A stretch of DNA of 64,000 bases, taken from assembly GCA_009911365.1 (NCBI GenBank), contig QXXF01000002.1, positions 288,541-352,540 of the forward strand. The letters run 5' to 3'. Shown here piece after piece: positions 26,219 to 33,666 of this stretch (positions are counted from its first letter, which is position 1; every line of letters starts with the position of its first letter). The position numbers were made by a program, and so were the translations under genes. The notes under the pieces were generated by a model. The model was not told the origin of the DNA. It saw nothing but the letters and a program-made list of their open reading frames with translations, and made no database searches. This DNA comes from Clostridiales bacterium. GTDB taxonomy: Bacteria > Bacillota > Clostridia > Peptostreptococcales > Anaerovoracaceae.

Positions 26219-28140
26219 TCTTTCGCCTCTCTCACTGCTTCCGCTATCTTCTGTGCCATATAAGAATAGGCGCCATAATTAGCGTGCTCTGGAACACATC
26301 CATAAATATGATCTGCGTCCGTGAATCTCAAATCGTCCGGCAAATGGGGAATCACTGTGATTTCAGGCCATGCGTTTTTTACATAAGAATATTTCAGTCG
26401 TAATATCTCATTGACCGCATGAATATACTCCTGATCCCTGTATTCATATTTAGGTGCGTTCATCTTGCCGTATCGACCGCACAAATCATGTTCGACCATT
26501 ATGATCCTGGCAGCATCCATCTGATCCAGCAAGAGTTCCATGAATCTGTCCATGCTCTCTTTCCATGTTTCAAAGTCAACGCTGATTGGCGCTCCTTGAA
26601 TATCCGTGTTTTCAAAATAGCCTTCACTCTTTGTGACCACTATGCCATCCCATGACATGTTGCCATATCGCTCTTCCAATAAATCCATAACAAAAAAGTC
26701 AACCGCTTCTAGGTACGCTTTTACATTCAGGCGAAACTCTTTCGTAATATCTGCTTTTAACATTTTATCCCTGAACGGATTTTCTGAAACCAAAAGTTGT
26801 CCCACCCCGGATTTGCCTTTCGCCATTAAACTGTAAATCGTAGAATCGCGAAATTGAAAAACCATCTGACAATGACCATGGTTCGTCATTAACCGGAGCG
26901 TCTCTCGCAATCCAAAACTTCCCCACATTCCAAAGGATTTTCCTGTCAGATCTTTCGCACCTCGCAGCCCAAGATTTCTACGGATGATTTCTTTTACATG
27001 CCCTGGATCTTCTGCGAATTCCTCAAAAAAAACATCCCGGTTCCAATGCTGTTGTGAGCTGTTTTCAATCAAGAACCAATTCATGTCCGCCTGCGCCTTT
27101 TTTACAAGATAAAGATCCGCTTCAAAAGAAACAATATTCTCTTTGATTGCCTGAAACAGCTGCCTTCCTTTTTGTGTATATATTAAGACTTCTGAAACGC
27201 CAAAGGGAATCTTCCTTTTTTCATCTGAAAGAGGCAACACTTCTGGATAAACTCTTTCTATTTCCCAAAAATCCCCTAGCTGCATGTCACTTCTAGCAGC
27301 AAAATTCTTGACCTTACAATCTGCGCACGAAGGCCTGAGAAAAAGCTTGGAAAGGAACCCGCCAAAGAATTCATTTTTATCAAAATACTGATATAAGGCG
27401 CGTCCATCTTCAAATTCCACTTTTATGGTCAGGTTTCGGTCACCTGCCTTCAAAACTGCGCCATCGATTTCTTTGTGCCTGAAAATAATACTCCGGGGCT
27501 TGCCCTTGTTTTCTTGTTCCACTTCCTTCACATAGGCTTTCCATACTTTTGGACTTGGCACGCCTACGCATATGACGTCCACCGTGTACAGATTGGGGTA
27601 ATTCTTTCTGAGAAATCCATGCAGCCCCGCGATTTGACACGGCGTTCCTGAAAACAAGACGGTTTTTTCTTCTTCCAAAAAACGTTTTGCCTCTTCATAG
27701 CAAGCACCCATGTGGCTCTGCACATATTTAGATTTACAAAATCGCGCAAGCTGGCTCTCTGTTTCCGCATAATGATGGGCAACGGTTCCATCTTTCTCTA
27801 ATGCCGCGCCGAATACGACCCCGTTCAAACTGATTATATATTGAGCAAGTTCTGAAAAAATACCGCCACTGGAACTTCTGAATCGAATCTGCTCATTCTT
27901 GCTCCAAGCCCCATAAATATGGACATCCTGGCAGGCCGGTGCGGCAATGTTTAAAAAAGGACATACGGCAGTGCATTTCCCGCAATGGATACATGCGTTT
28001 TCATTGACCCTTGGATATTCGAACCCCTCTTGATCTATGTCAAATGATAGACAGCCCGCTGAACATGCGGAAACGCATGCGCCGCATCCGCAGCAGTCTT
28101 TCTTATTTTTGATTTGATTTGTGATGTTCTGTTTCTTCAT
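26212..28140 (-). CDS. FrhB-like iron-sulfur protein fused to a DUF6270-like domain
   Basis: 642 residues from the ATG at 28140. The N-terminus has two ferredoxin 4Fe-4S clusters (CCGCGACVSACSAGC and CIHCGKCTAVC), followed by the coenzyme F420 hydrogenase/dehydrogenase beta-subunit domains (about 85-390, with SSGGIFSELAQY and FSGTPCQIAGL). This class often sits beside polysaccharide pyruvyl transferases. From about residue 400 a second domain starts (GMWGSFGLRETLRLM, FQFRDSTIYSLM), like the DUF6270/SGNH-type domain of glycan loci; this assignment is tentative. A run of eight G lies just before the start codon. The electron donor and substrate are unknown. Confidence 0.8.
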   Translation of the reverse strand: MKKQNITNQIKNKKDCCGCGACVSACSAGCLSFDIDQEGFEYPRVNENACIHCGKCTAVCPFLNIAAPACQDVHIYGAWSKNEQIRFRSSSGGIFSELAQYIISLNGVVFGAALEKDGTVAHHYAETESQLARFCKSKYVQSHMGACYEEAKRFLEEEKTVLFSGTPCQIAGLHGFLRKNYPNLYTVDVICVGVPSPKVWKAYVKEVEQENKGKPRSIIFRHKEIDGAVLKAGDRNLTIKVEFEDGRALYQYFDKNEFFGGFLSKLFLRPSCADCKVKNFAARSDMQLGDFWEIERVYPEVLPLSDEKRKIPFGVSEVLIYTQKGRQLFQAIKENIVSFEADLYLVKKAQADMNWFLIENSSQQHWNRDVFFEEFAEDPGHVKEIIRRNLGLRGAKDLTGKSFGMWGSFGLRETLRLMTNHGHCQMVFQFRDSTIYSLMAKGKSGVGQLLVSENPFRDKMLKADITKEFRLNVKAYLEAVDFFVMDLLEERYGNMSWDGIVVTKSEGYFENTDIQGAPISVDFETWKESMDRFMELLLDQMDAARIIMVEHDLCGRYGKMNAPKYEYRDQEYIHAVNEILRLKYSYVKNAWPEITVIPHLPDDLRFTDADHIYGCVPEHANYGAYSYMAQKIAEAVREAKEC

Positions 28141-28243
28141 ATTGACCCCCCCCGATCTCCAAGGCCTGCTCGAAACCAAATGTTTCGTTTTCATCCCCCT
28201 AGCGCTTCCAATTGGCGACTGAACTCGTGTCTTTTTTTCTCCA

Positions 28244-29365
28244 CTACATGCATGTATCTTTATTCATCAGACCATCATACTTAAAGGTCATTTGCCTGAT
28301 GTCGCTCACGTTCCTAACCCATCGTTCGGGCAGTCCCCTTTCTTGCAGCAGATTGTTGATCCGTTCTCCACCACCAAACGCTTCTGTTCCTTTGTGGACC
28401 CTGCGCACATTGTAAAATGGGATCCCATACTGCAGGGCCATGGCGGTCCCATGAAAAGAATCTGTGCAAACAGCCTTGGCATATTTGATCAAAGATAGAA
28501 ATTGCGCTGGTCCCGCGTCTTCATATTTCAAAAATTCCCGATACCCTTCCTCTAAAAGCAGATTTGTAGAAATGTACACGATTTTTTCCGCCTGGTACCC
28601 GCACTTCAATTCTCTTAGTATCATCTGATACGGGGATAGACTGCCCAGAAGGTAGCAGAAAATATAATTCCCTTCCACTAACTTCTTGTCCGCGACTTTG
28701 TCCCATTGTTTCTGGCCCAGGCGCAAAGTGGGATCCTCTCTTACCTTGATTTCCTTTTTCACGTATTTCCTCAGTATATCTGCCCCGATTCGCTCCCTGA
28801 CATTGATTTCATCCAGCTGCTCTATTAAGAACGCCATCTTCTGGTAACATTCTTTGTATTCCTCTTTTTCGTAAAAGATCCCGCTGGGTGCGCAAGCGAT
28901 CCTTTTTTGCTTTGGCGTTCCAAAATCCAAAAACCAGACAGGATCAAAGCACACAGGATTCCAAATCTGGTCGCTTCCACACACCAATATGTCACAATCC
29001 TTTGTCATGTCTTCTACCATTTTTTTCGTATAACACGGTGCTGATAGGGGTATATACCTCTGGATGAACGCAGTGAAGCGTTCCACCCGAGGAGATTTCT
29101 CCTGCTCGACCACTTGTTGGTTATAATATCTTTCATAGTATCTATTCATGGCTCTTCCTAGTGCCGTGCGGTTAGAAAAATTATGTGCGAGCAAATCCCG
29201 TGAACCTTTTTTTCGATATTGTACGACCAAGGGCTCATAACCTGCTTCTCTGACTAAATGCTGCGTCGCATAGCACTGTAGTATTTGCCCATAATTCGTC
29301 GGTCCGTTATTGTTACACCATGTCAGTATGGCTGCTCTTGGTTTGCTTGCAATGCGCTTTTTCAT
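28244..29365 (-). CDS. Polysaccharide pyruvyl transferase family protein
   Basis: 373 residues, PF04230 family. The N-terminus AAILTWCNNNGPTNYGQILQCYATQHLV matches the conserved opening (N-x-GPxNYG-x-LQ). CGSDQIWNP in the middle and TDSFHGTAMALQYGIPF near the C-terminus are the other family blocks. Such enzymes put pyruvate ketals or similar groups on surface glycans. The Rossmann protein gene ends three bases before it and the FrhB-like gene follows. Confidence 0.93.
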   Translation of the reverse strand: MKKRIASKPRAAILTWCNNNGPTNYGQILQCYATQHLVREAGYEPLVVQYRKKGSRDLLAHNFSNRTALGRAMNRYYERYYNQQVVEQEKSPRVERFTAFIQRYIPLSAPCYTKKMVEDMTKDCDILVCGSDQIWNPVCFDPVWFLDFGTPKQKRIACAPSGIFYEKEEYKECYQKMAFLIEQLDEINVRERIGADILRKYVKKEIKVREDPTLRLGQKQWDKVADKKLVEGNYIFCYLLGSLSPYQMILRELKCGYQAEKIVYISTNLLLEEGYREFLKYEDAGPAQFLSLIKYAKAVCTDSFHGTAMALQYGIPFYNVRRVHKGTEAFGGGERINNLLQERGLPERWVRNVSDIRQMTFKYDGLMNKDTCM

Positions 29366-29367
29366 GT

Positions 29368-29793
29368 TCAGCCTCCAGTCACACAGTAATCCACAATATC
29401 TTTCAATGACAAAATCGGCGCATTTGTTTTCATTTCTAGGGACCCCACGATCGGCCAGTAATCATAGACTGGCGTAACCACGATAGCATCTACGCTTGAC
29501 AAGGCAGACTCCTTTAAACCATAAACCTCGAAGTCCAATTTCGTCTTTGCCCCCGGATTTCGGTCGATCGCATAGCGAATCTTGATTTCGCTGTTCTGCA
29601 ATTCCTCGTAGAGCCGTTTACCGAGAACCCCCATTCCATAGATGGCGATGGTTTTAATGAAGTTGTCCTGAAAAAAGGGGATCAGGTTTTTTTGCTTTTG
29701 TCTTAAGCTGAGCCACTGCTCTAAAATCCAAAATCCCATTTCTAATGGATTTCCCAAAACACCTGACCGCAGCGCGCCTTTCTGTTTTTTCAT
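29368..29793 (-). CDS. Rossmann-fold protein of a glycan-modification locus
   Basis: 141 residues from the ATG at 29793, with AAGGAA before it. The core IAIYGMGVLGKRLYEELQ then IRYAIDRNPG is a nucleotide-binding Rossmann motif (GxGxxG), and VDAIVVTPVYDYWPI follows. Such short domains accompany glycosyltransferases and pyruvyl transferases. The open frame extends 38 codons upstream without a ribosome site. Confidence 0.75.
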   Translation of the reverse strand: MKKQKGALRSGVLGNPLEMGFWILEQWLSLRQKQKNLIPFFQDNFIKTIAIYGMGVLGKRLYEELQNSEIKIRYAIDRNPGAKTKLDFEVYGLKESALSSVDAIVVTPVYDYWPIVGSLEMKTNAPILSLKDIVDYCVTGG

Positions 29794-30101
29794 ATGCTTT
29801 CCTTGTGTATAAAGTAAGATATATTGGTCATCCCAGCAATGCTGCCGCAGATGATGCGGGCTTTCCCGCTTCGCTCCTTGGTACATCAAGGTTTCCCTTG
29901 TTCCCAAGGTCTTGGCCTATCCAATGCGCGGCCAACTAAAATATCAGCCGCCTTCTAATGCCGTTCCTTGTTTTTTATCAGAAGCGATGTTTCCAGTCCT
30001 GAAGCGCGGATTCTCCGTGCCTTTGGTCAAACCTAGACAGTTCTGGCGTTTATCTGAAACACTGCTCTCTTGACCGAATCTATCGGATAACGGTATGCCA
30101 T
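29794..30101 (-). other. Non-coding stretch after the TnpB-like gene, candidate guide-RNA region
   Basis: No convincing gene. On the minus strand it directly follows the TnpB-like stop. In TnpB systems the omega RNA is made from this position (established for the family). A short hairpin (GCGGC with GCCGC, about 29928-29951) is present. Nothing here proves an RNA. Confidence 0.25.
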
Positions 30102-30953
30102 TCAATGAGATAGACCGCGTTTCATCCCCTGCTTCCACGCGTTCCTTGCCGTGTTGACTGTTTCCTCCATGCTGCGTCCGCAGTTTGGGCAGCTGAAAAC
30201 ACCGTCTTTTCTGTTTCCCATTTTTCCGCAGTTACTGCATATGTTATCCAAATTTTTTTCTAAGATTTCTACCAATTTTATAGAATGCTCCCTGCATTTT
30301 TGTGCCAAGCGTTTCCTGATATAACCCCTCTGCCACATGGAAGCTAAATAACTGGTGTCTTTGTTCATGTCATTCATATATGGCTTTTGTGATCTTGCCA
30401 CAAAAACGATCATCGGCTGTTCCTCCCGTAGAAAGCGGTTCAGTTCTTGGTTAATATAACTATGCAGCAGCTCTTCATACCTGTTTTTCTTGGCATTATA
30501 TTTCTTCCGTCTTGGATTCCTGGTACGGCTGCGGTTATAGTTTCTTGTCTGTTCCCACACCCATTTTGCGTACGCGCCCTGATATTCACCTAAATTTTCC
30601 CCATATCGGCACCCCTCATGAGTGGTCAGCATGGTAGACATCGCCATTGTCAGGCCCACCTGGTTGGTATAGTCCTCATGGCGGCGGACCGCTATCTTGA
30701 TCGGTGCTTTGATTTCGATCTTCCTTTTTTCTGGGAACAGTTTCACATAAAGCTGGCTCGTATACTGGTTGTTATCCGTCAAAAGCACGAAAACCCGGTT
30801 CCGTTTTTCTTTTGTCGTGATATAAATCCCGTGATTATCATATCGATATGCTCGCTCTGAGATGGAAAACCCAGATGCCTGCTCCGCACGGGGCTTCACA
30901 TGATGTTTCCTTACCTGCCTGCGGAGATAACGGCATAGTTTTTCCGCGTTCAC
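30102..30953 (-). CDS. TnpB-like protein, C-terminal part, RuvC residues replaced
   Basis: 283 residues from GTG at 30953, in the same frame as the gene before it and separated from it by one TGA and one GAG codon. It contains the RuvC-like core and a zinc ribbon (CSNCG at 239-243, CPNCG at 255-259). Aligning motifs by eye with TnpB: GIDLGI is here GLTMAM (Asp to Thr102), the RuvC-II Glu is Ala186 in IVFVARSQKP, and the DRDxNAA site is EETVNTA (Asp to Thr265). The spacing is preserved, so the fold seems kept while the nuclease triad is lost. It may be a decayed gene or a TldR-like RNA-guided DNA binder. Confidence 0.65.
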   Translation of the reverse strand: MNAEKLCRYLRRQVRKHHVKPRAEQASGFSISERAYRYDNHGIYITTKEKRNRVFVLLTDNNQYTSQLYVKLFPEKRKIEIKAPIKIAVRRHEDYTNQVGLTMAMSTMLTTHEGCRYGENLGEYQGAYAKWVWEQTRNYNRSRTRNPRRKKYNAKKNRYEELLHSYINQELNRFLREEQPMIVFVARSQKPYMNDMNKDTSYLASMWQRGYIRKRLAQKCREHSIKLVEILEKNLDNICSNCGKMGNRKDGVFSCPNCGRSMEETVNTARNAWKQGMKRGLSH

Positions 30954-30956
30954 CTC

Positions 30957-31454
30957 TCACGCTAATACATTATGCTGTTTTTGAATCTCCTTTGGCACGC
31001 CTCTGGGCTCCTTCTGATTCAGTACAGATTGAAAAAAATTGTTGACTCTGAGCAAGAACCGCAGATAGTGCTTTTCCTCTGGTGTGAAATTTTCATTTTG
31101 ATTTACCCGACGCAGGACATTGGCCCTCGTCTGGCCCCACTGATTTTTAATGTCGCCCAACGCATCGAAAACCGCAAGATAAAAATACACGGCAGGAAGT
31201 TTTAGCTGCGTCCGCAGGCCGCTTTTCGTCATTTCGTTTTGCACCGTGTAGCCTGGATAAATTTTGAGCAAGCCGCCCCGTCTAGCGTAACGTGCGTACA
31301 CGTAGTTTTTTACTGTCCGATAATCCTCTGCGATTTCTATCAGTTTTTTCATGTCCCTTTCAGGGATGGGTTCTTTGTTAAACTGCCGAACTGTCTTGTG
31401 TATTCGCCTTGGCGGCATCCTCGTAGTCCCTTTCTTTCCCATTCTGCCTCTCAC
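30957..31454 (-). CDS. TnpB-like protein, N-terminal part
   Basis: 165 residues ending HNVLA at a TGA, after which the same frame continues as EVNAEKL into the next piece. It is basic, with the helical segment MKKLIEIAEDYRTVKNYVYARY and RVNQNENFTPEEKHYLRFLLRVNNFF, which I recall from the N-termini of clostridial TnpB-like transposases. Together the two pieces would make about 450 residues, the usual TnpB size. No TnpA is present. The interruption is either a nonsense mutation or a true split. Confidence 0.6.
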   Translation of the reverse strand: MRGRMGKKGTTRMPPRRIHKTVRQFNKEPIPERDMKKLIEIAEDYRTVKNYVYARYARRGGLLKIYPGYTVQNEMTKSGLRTQLKLPAVYFYLAVFDALGDIKNQWGQTRANVLRRVNQNENFTPEEKHYLRFLLRVNNFFQSVLNQKEPRGVPKEIQKQHNVLA

Positions 31455-31483
31455 TTTTCATCTATGGCATGATAAAAGCGTTG

Positions 31484-31512
31484 TTTTCGCAGATTACCAT
31501 AATCTGCGAAAA
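31484..31512. repeat. Perfect 13-base palindrome before the TnpB-like gene
   Basis: TTTTCGCAGATTA, CCA, TAATCTGCGAAAA. A near-identical copy is at 31909-31937. ATAAAAGCGTTGTT precedes both (31472-31485 and 31851-31864). It may be a transposon-end hairpin or operator. Confidence 0.75.
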
Positions 31513-31525
31513 TCCTGCGTCTACT

Positions 31526-31753
31526 TCAGTAATTATAAGGATTCTGCCAATCGATTGACCCAGATTTTGACCATAAATGGATGAAAATGGACTCCTGCGT
31601 ATAGAAAGGAATACGTTTGCTAAACCCCAGCGATCGCAAGACTTTTGCCAGTCTCGCGGCATCCCAGGACCCGGACCATTTTTTTGACCCCTTATAGATA
31701 GTGGGCGCAGGCTTAGAAAACACTTTCAGGAAAAAAGCAAAAGAAATCCTCAT
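31526..31753 (-). other. Open frame of uncertain status, possible gene relic
   Basis: 75 codons. The second half (KKWSGSWDAARLAKVLRSLGF, then TQESIFIHLWSKSG) has protein-like composition, while the start does not. It could be the tail of a lost island gene. I do not recognise it. The remaining sequence between 31455 and 32150 holds only repeats and a terminator. Confidence 0.25.
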
Positions 31754-31908
31754 CTTAACAATGTTAAAATCTTTTAGCGTTTTGATCCGCTAATCATCTC
31801 TGAAACTCGCTTGACAAGTTTCAGTCCATTGATTATAATGAGCACTGTAAATAAAAGCGTTGTTGTGGCTACAAGTTTTTTTAAATTAGAAATTTTTACT
31901 TATGAATA

Positions 31909-31937
31909 TTTTCGCAGATTATGGTAATCTATGAAAA
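31909..31937. repeat. Second copy of the palindrome, inverted centre
   Basis: TTTTCGCAGATTA, TGG, TAATCTATGAAAA. The centre TGG is the complement of CCA in the copy at 31484, so the two are in opposite orientation; two positions of the right arm differ. Confidence 0.7.
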
Positions 31938-31956
31938 ATAATTGAATGGTGATGAC

Positions 31957-31993
31957 CTGCGGACCAGACGAAATCCATGAAGCAGGATCTACA
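31957..31993 (+). repeat. 37-base direct repeat, right copy
   Basis: Begins CTGCGGACCAGACGAAATCC. It matches 24874-24910 at 35 of 37 positions. It ends the island just before the citrate synthase terminator. Confidence 0.8.
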
Positions 31994-32038
31994 ACTCCTC
32001 TATGGATCAACGATATGTTAAATCTGCCTTCACAGTCC

Positions 32039-32071
32039 AAAAAGGGACAAGCTTCGAAGCCTGTCCCTTTT
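32039..32071 (-). terminator. Terminator of citrate synthase, bidirectional form
   Basis: GGGACA and TGTCCC flank the palindrome GCTTCGAAGC, with A-runs and T-runs on both sides. It lies 80 bases after the gltA stop. Confidence 0.8.
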
Positions 32072-32150
32072 ATGCTTTCAAAAATATGCGAACAATCCGC
32101 GTTTGCCGCATTCAATACCCGCCATTTTTCTTTAGACACCCAATATGCGC

Positions 32151-33566
32151 TCAGTCCTCCTGGGTATGTTCTGCCAACTGAAACTTGGAAGGATCGTTTC
32201 CTTCCAGCTCGATCACGTTCCTCCTGGCAATGGGTTTGTAAATCCGTTCTTCCCCAATGCTCATATAAGCTGGCCGAATGATCTTATCCGCGTTCACCAA
32301 CTCTTCCAGGCGGTGCGCGCTCCAGCCCACGACTCTGGCAATGGCAAAAATCGGTGTGTACAGCTCCAATGGGATCTCCAGCATCCGATAAACGAGACCG
32401 CTGAAAAAGTCCACATTAGCACTGACGCCTTTGTAGATCTTTCTCTTATCCGCAATGACCTGCGGCGCAAGTTCTTCCACAGCCGAATACATTGCGAAAT
32501 CCTTCTGGTATCCCTTTTCTTCCGCTAATTTTTTCACAAAGCTCTTGAAGATCTCCGCTCGAGGATCCGATATGCTGTAGATCGCGTGTCCCATACCGTA
32601 AATCAGGCCCTTTTCATCAAAAGCCTTTTTATCTACCAAGTCCTCCAAATACCGCTGGATTTTCTCCTTGTCAGAAACATCTTTCACCGTATCTTTCAAG
32701 TCCTGCATCATTTCTACCACTTTAATGTTGGCACCCCCGTGCTTCGCGCCTTTCAAAGAGCTGAGTGCCGCGGCGATGACCGCATAGGTGTCAGAACCTG
32801 CCGAAGTGACGACCCTGGTGGTAAACGTGGAATTGTTTCCGCCGCCATGTTCCATGTGCAGCATCAGAGCAATATCCAGCACCCGAGCCTCCAGTTCCGT
32901 GTACTTCATGTCAGGCCGCAGCATCCGCAGCAGGTTCTCCGCTGTGGAAAGTCCTGGATCTGGTCTGTGGATATACATGCTGCCGTCCCGTTCATAATGA
33001 TTGTACGCATGGTACCCGTAGGCCGCCAGCATCGGAAACACGCTGATGAGCATCATGCATTGCTGCAGCACGTTTTCAACAGAGGTATCCGTTGCCTTTG
33101 GATCATAAGAGGAAAGGGTCAGCACGCTCTTTGTCATAATGTTCATGATGTCTCTCCCCGGTGCCTTCATCACAACATCCCTGACAAAATTCGTCGGAAG
33201 GCTGCGCATGGCACCCATGATCTCTTGGAATTCCGTCAATTCCTCTTCCGTGGGCAGTTCTCCAAAAATCAGCAAATACGCAGTTTCCTCGAATCCGTAA
33301 CGCTCCTCCATGATCAAGCCCTTTACCAAGTCATTAATATTATAACCCCTGTAAGAAAGCTTTCCTTTACAAGGAACCTTGTGCCCTAAATATTCTTTGT
33401 ACGCTTCGATGCGGGAAATGGAAGTCAGCCCTGTCAGCACTCCGATCCCGTTTTTGTCCCGCAAGCCCCGATTCACATGGTTCTCATGAAACAGGTCGTT
33501 TGTGATATAGTCGTTTTCCCTGCACTGCCGAGAATGGTCTTTAATATATTGATCCATGTTTTTCAT
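32151..33566 (-). CDS. gltA: Citrate synthase
   Basis: 471 residues. It condenses oxaloacetate and acetyl-CoA to citrate, here most likely for glutamate synthesis via a partial TCA path. KLSYRGYNINDLV, LMLHMEHGGGNNSTFTTRVV (active-site His), KHGGANIKVVEM, and MGHAIYSISDPRAEIF (His and Asp) are the family blocks. It is longer than the 370-residue Bacillus type because of the N-terminal extension common in Clostridia. It has its own promoter at 33621-33649 and terminator. Confidence 0.95.
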   Translation of the reverse strand: MKNMDQYIKDHSRQCRENDYITNDLFHENHVNRGLRDKNGIGVLTGLTSISRIEAYKEYLGHKVPCKGKLSYRGYNINDLVKGLIMEERYGFEETAYLLIFGELPTEEELTEFQEIMGAMRSLPTNFVRDVVMKAPGRDIMNIMTKSVLTLSSYDPKATDTSVENVLQQCMMLISVFPMLAAYGYHAYNHYERDGSMYIHRPDPGLSTAENLLRMLRPDMKYTELEARVLDIALMLHMEHGGGNNSTFTTRVVTSAGSDTYAVIAAALSSLKGAKHGGANIKVVEMMQDLKDTVKDVSDKEKIQRYLEDLVDKKAFDEKGLIYGMGHAIYSISDPRAEIFKSFVKKLAEEKGYQKDFAMYSAVEELAPQVIADKRKIYKGVSANVDFFSGLVYRMLEIPLELYTPIFAIARVVGWSAHRLEELVNADKIIRPAYMSIGEERIYKPIARRNVIELEGNDPSKFQLAEHTQED

Positions 33567-33620
33567 TCAATCTATCCTCCCTTGTAATTCTCTATACCCC
33601 TGTATGATTTCGTTCCTACT

Positions 33621-33649
33621 ATTATAGCAGATTTCATCTGATAAAGCAA
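33621..33649 (-). promoter_or_regulatory. gltA: Promoter of citrate synthase
   Basis: Minus strand TTGCTT (33649-33644), 17 bases, TATAAT (33626-33621). The spacer holds the palindrome CAGAT-GAA-ATCTG, a possible operator. Confidence 0.65.
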
Positions 33650-33666
33650 CGCGGCGTCCGCGAATT

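Noticed and set aside
29944-30138. 64-codon ORF overlapping the end of the TnpB-like gene
   Set aside because: No ribosome site or protein-like pattern; more likely part of the transcript downstream of the TnpB-like gene.
31900-32281. Overlapping short ORFs on both strands near the right direct repeat
   Set aside because: They cross the repeat and the gltA terminator and lack ribosome sites.
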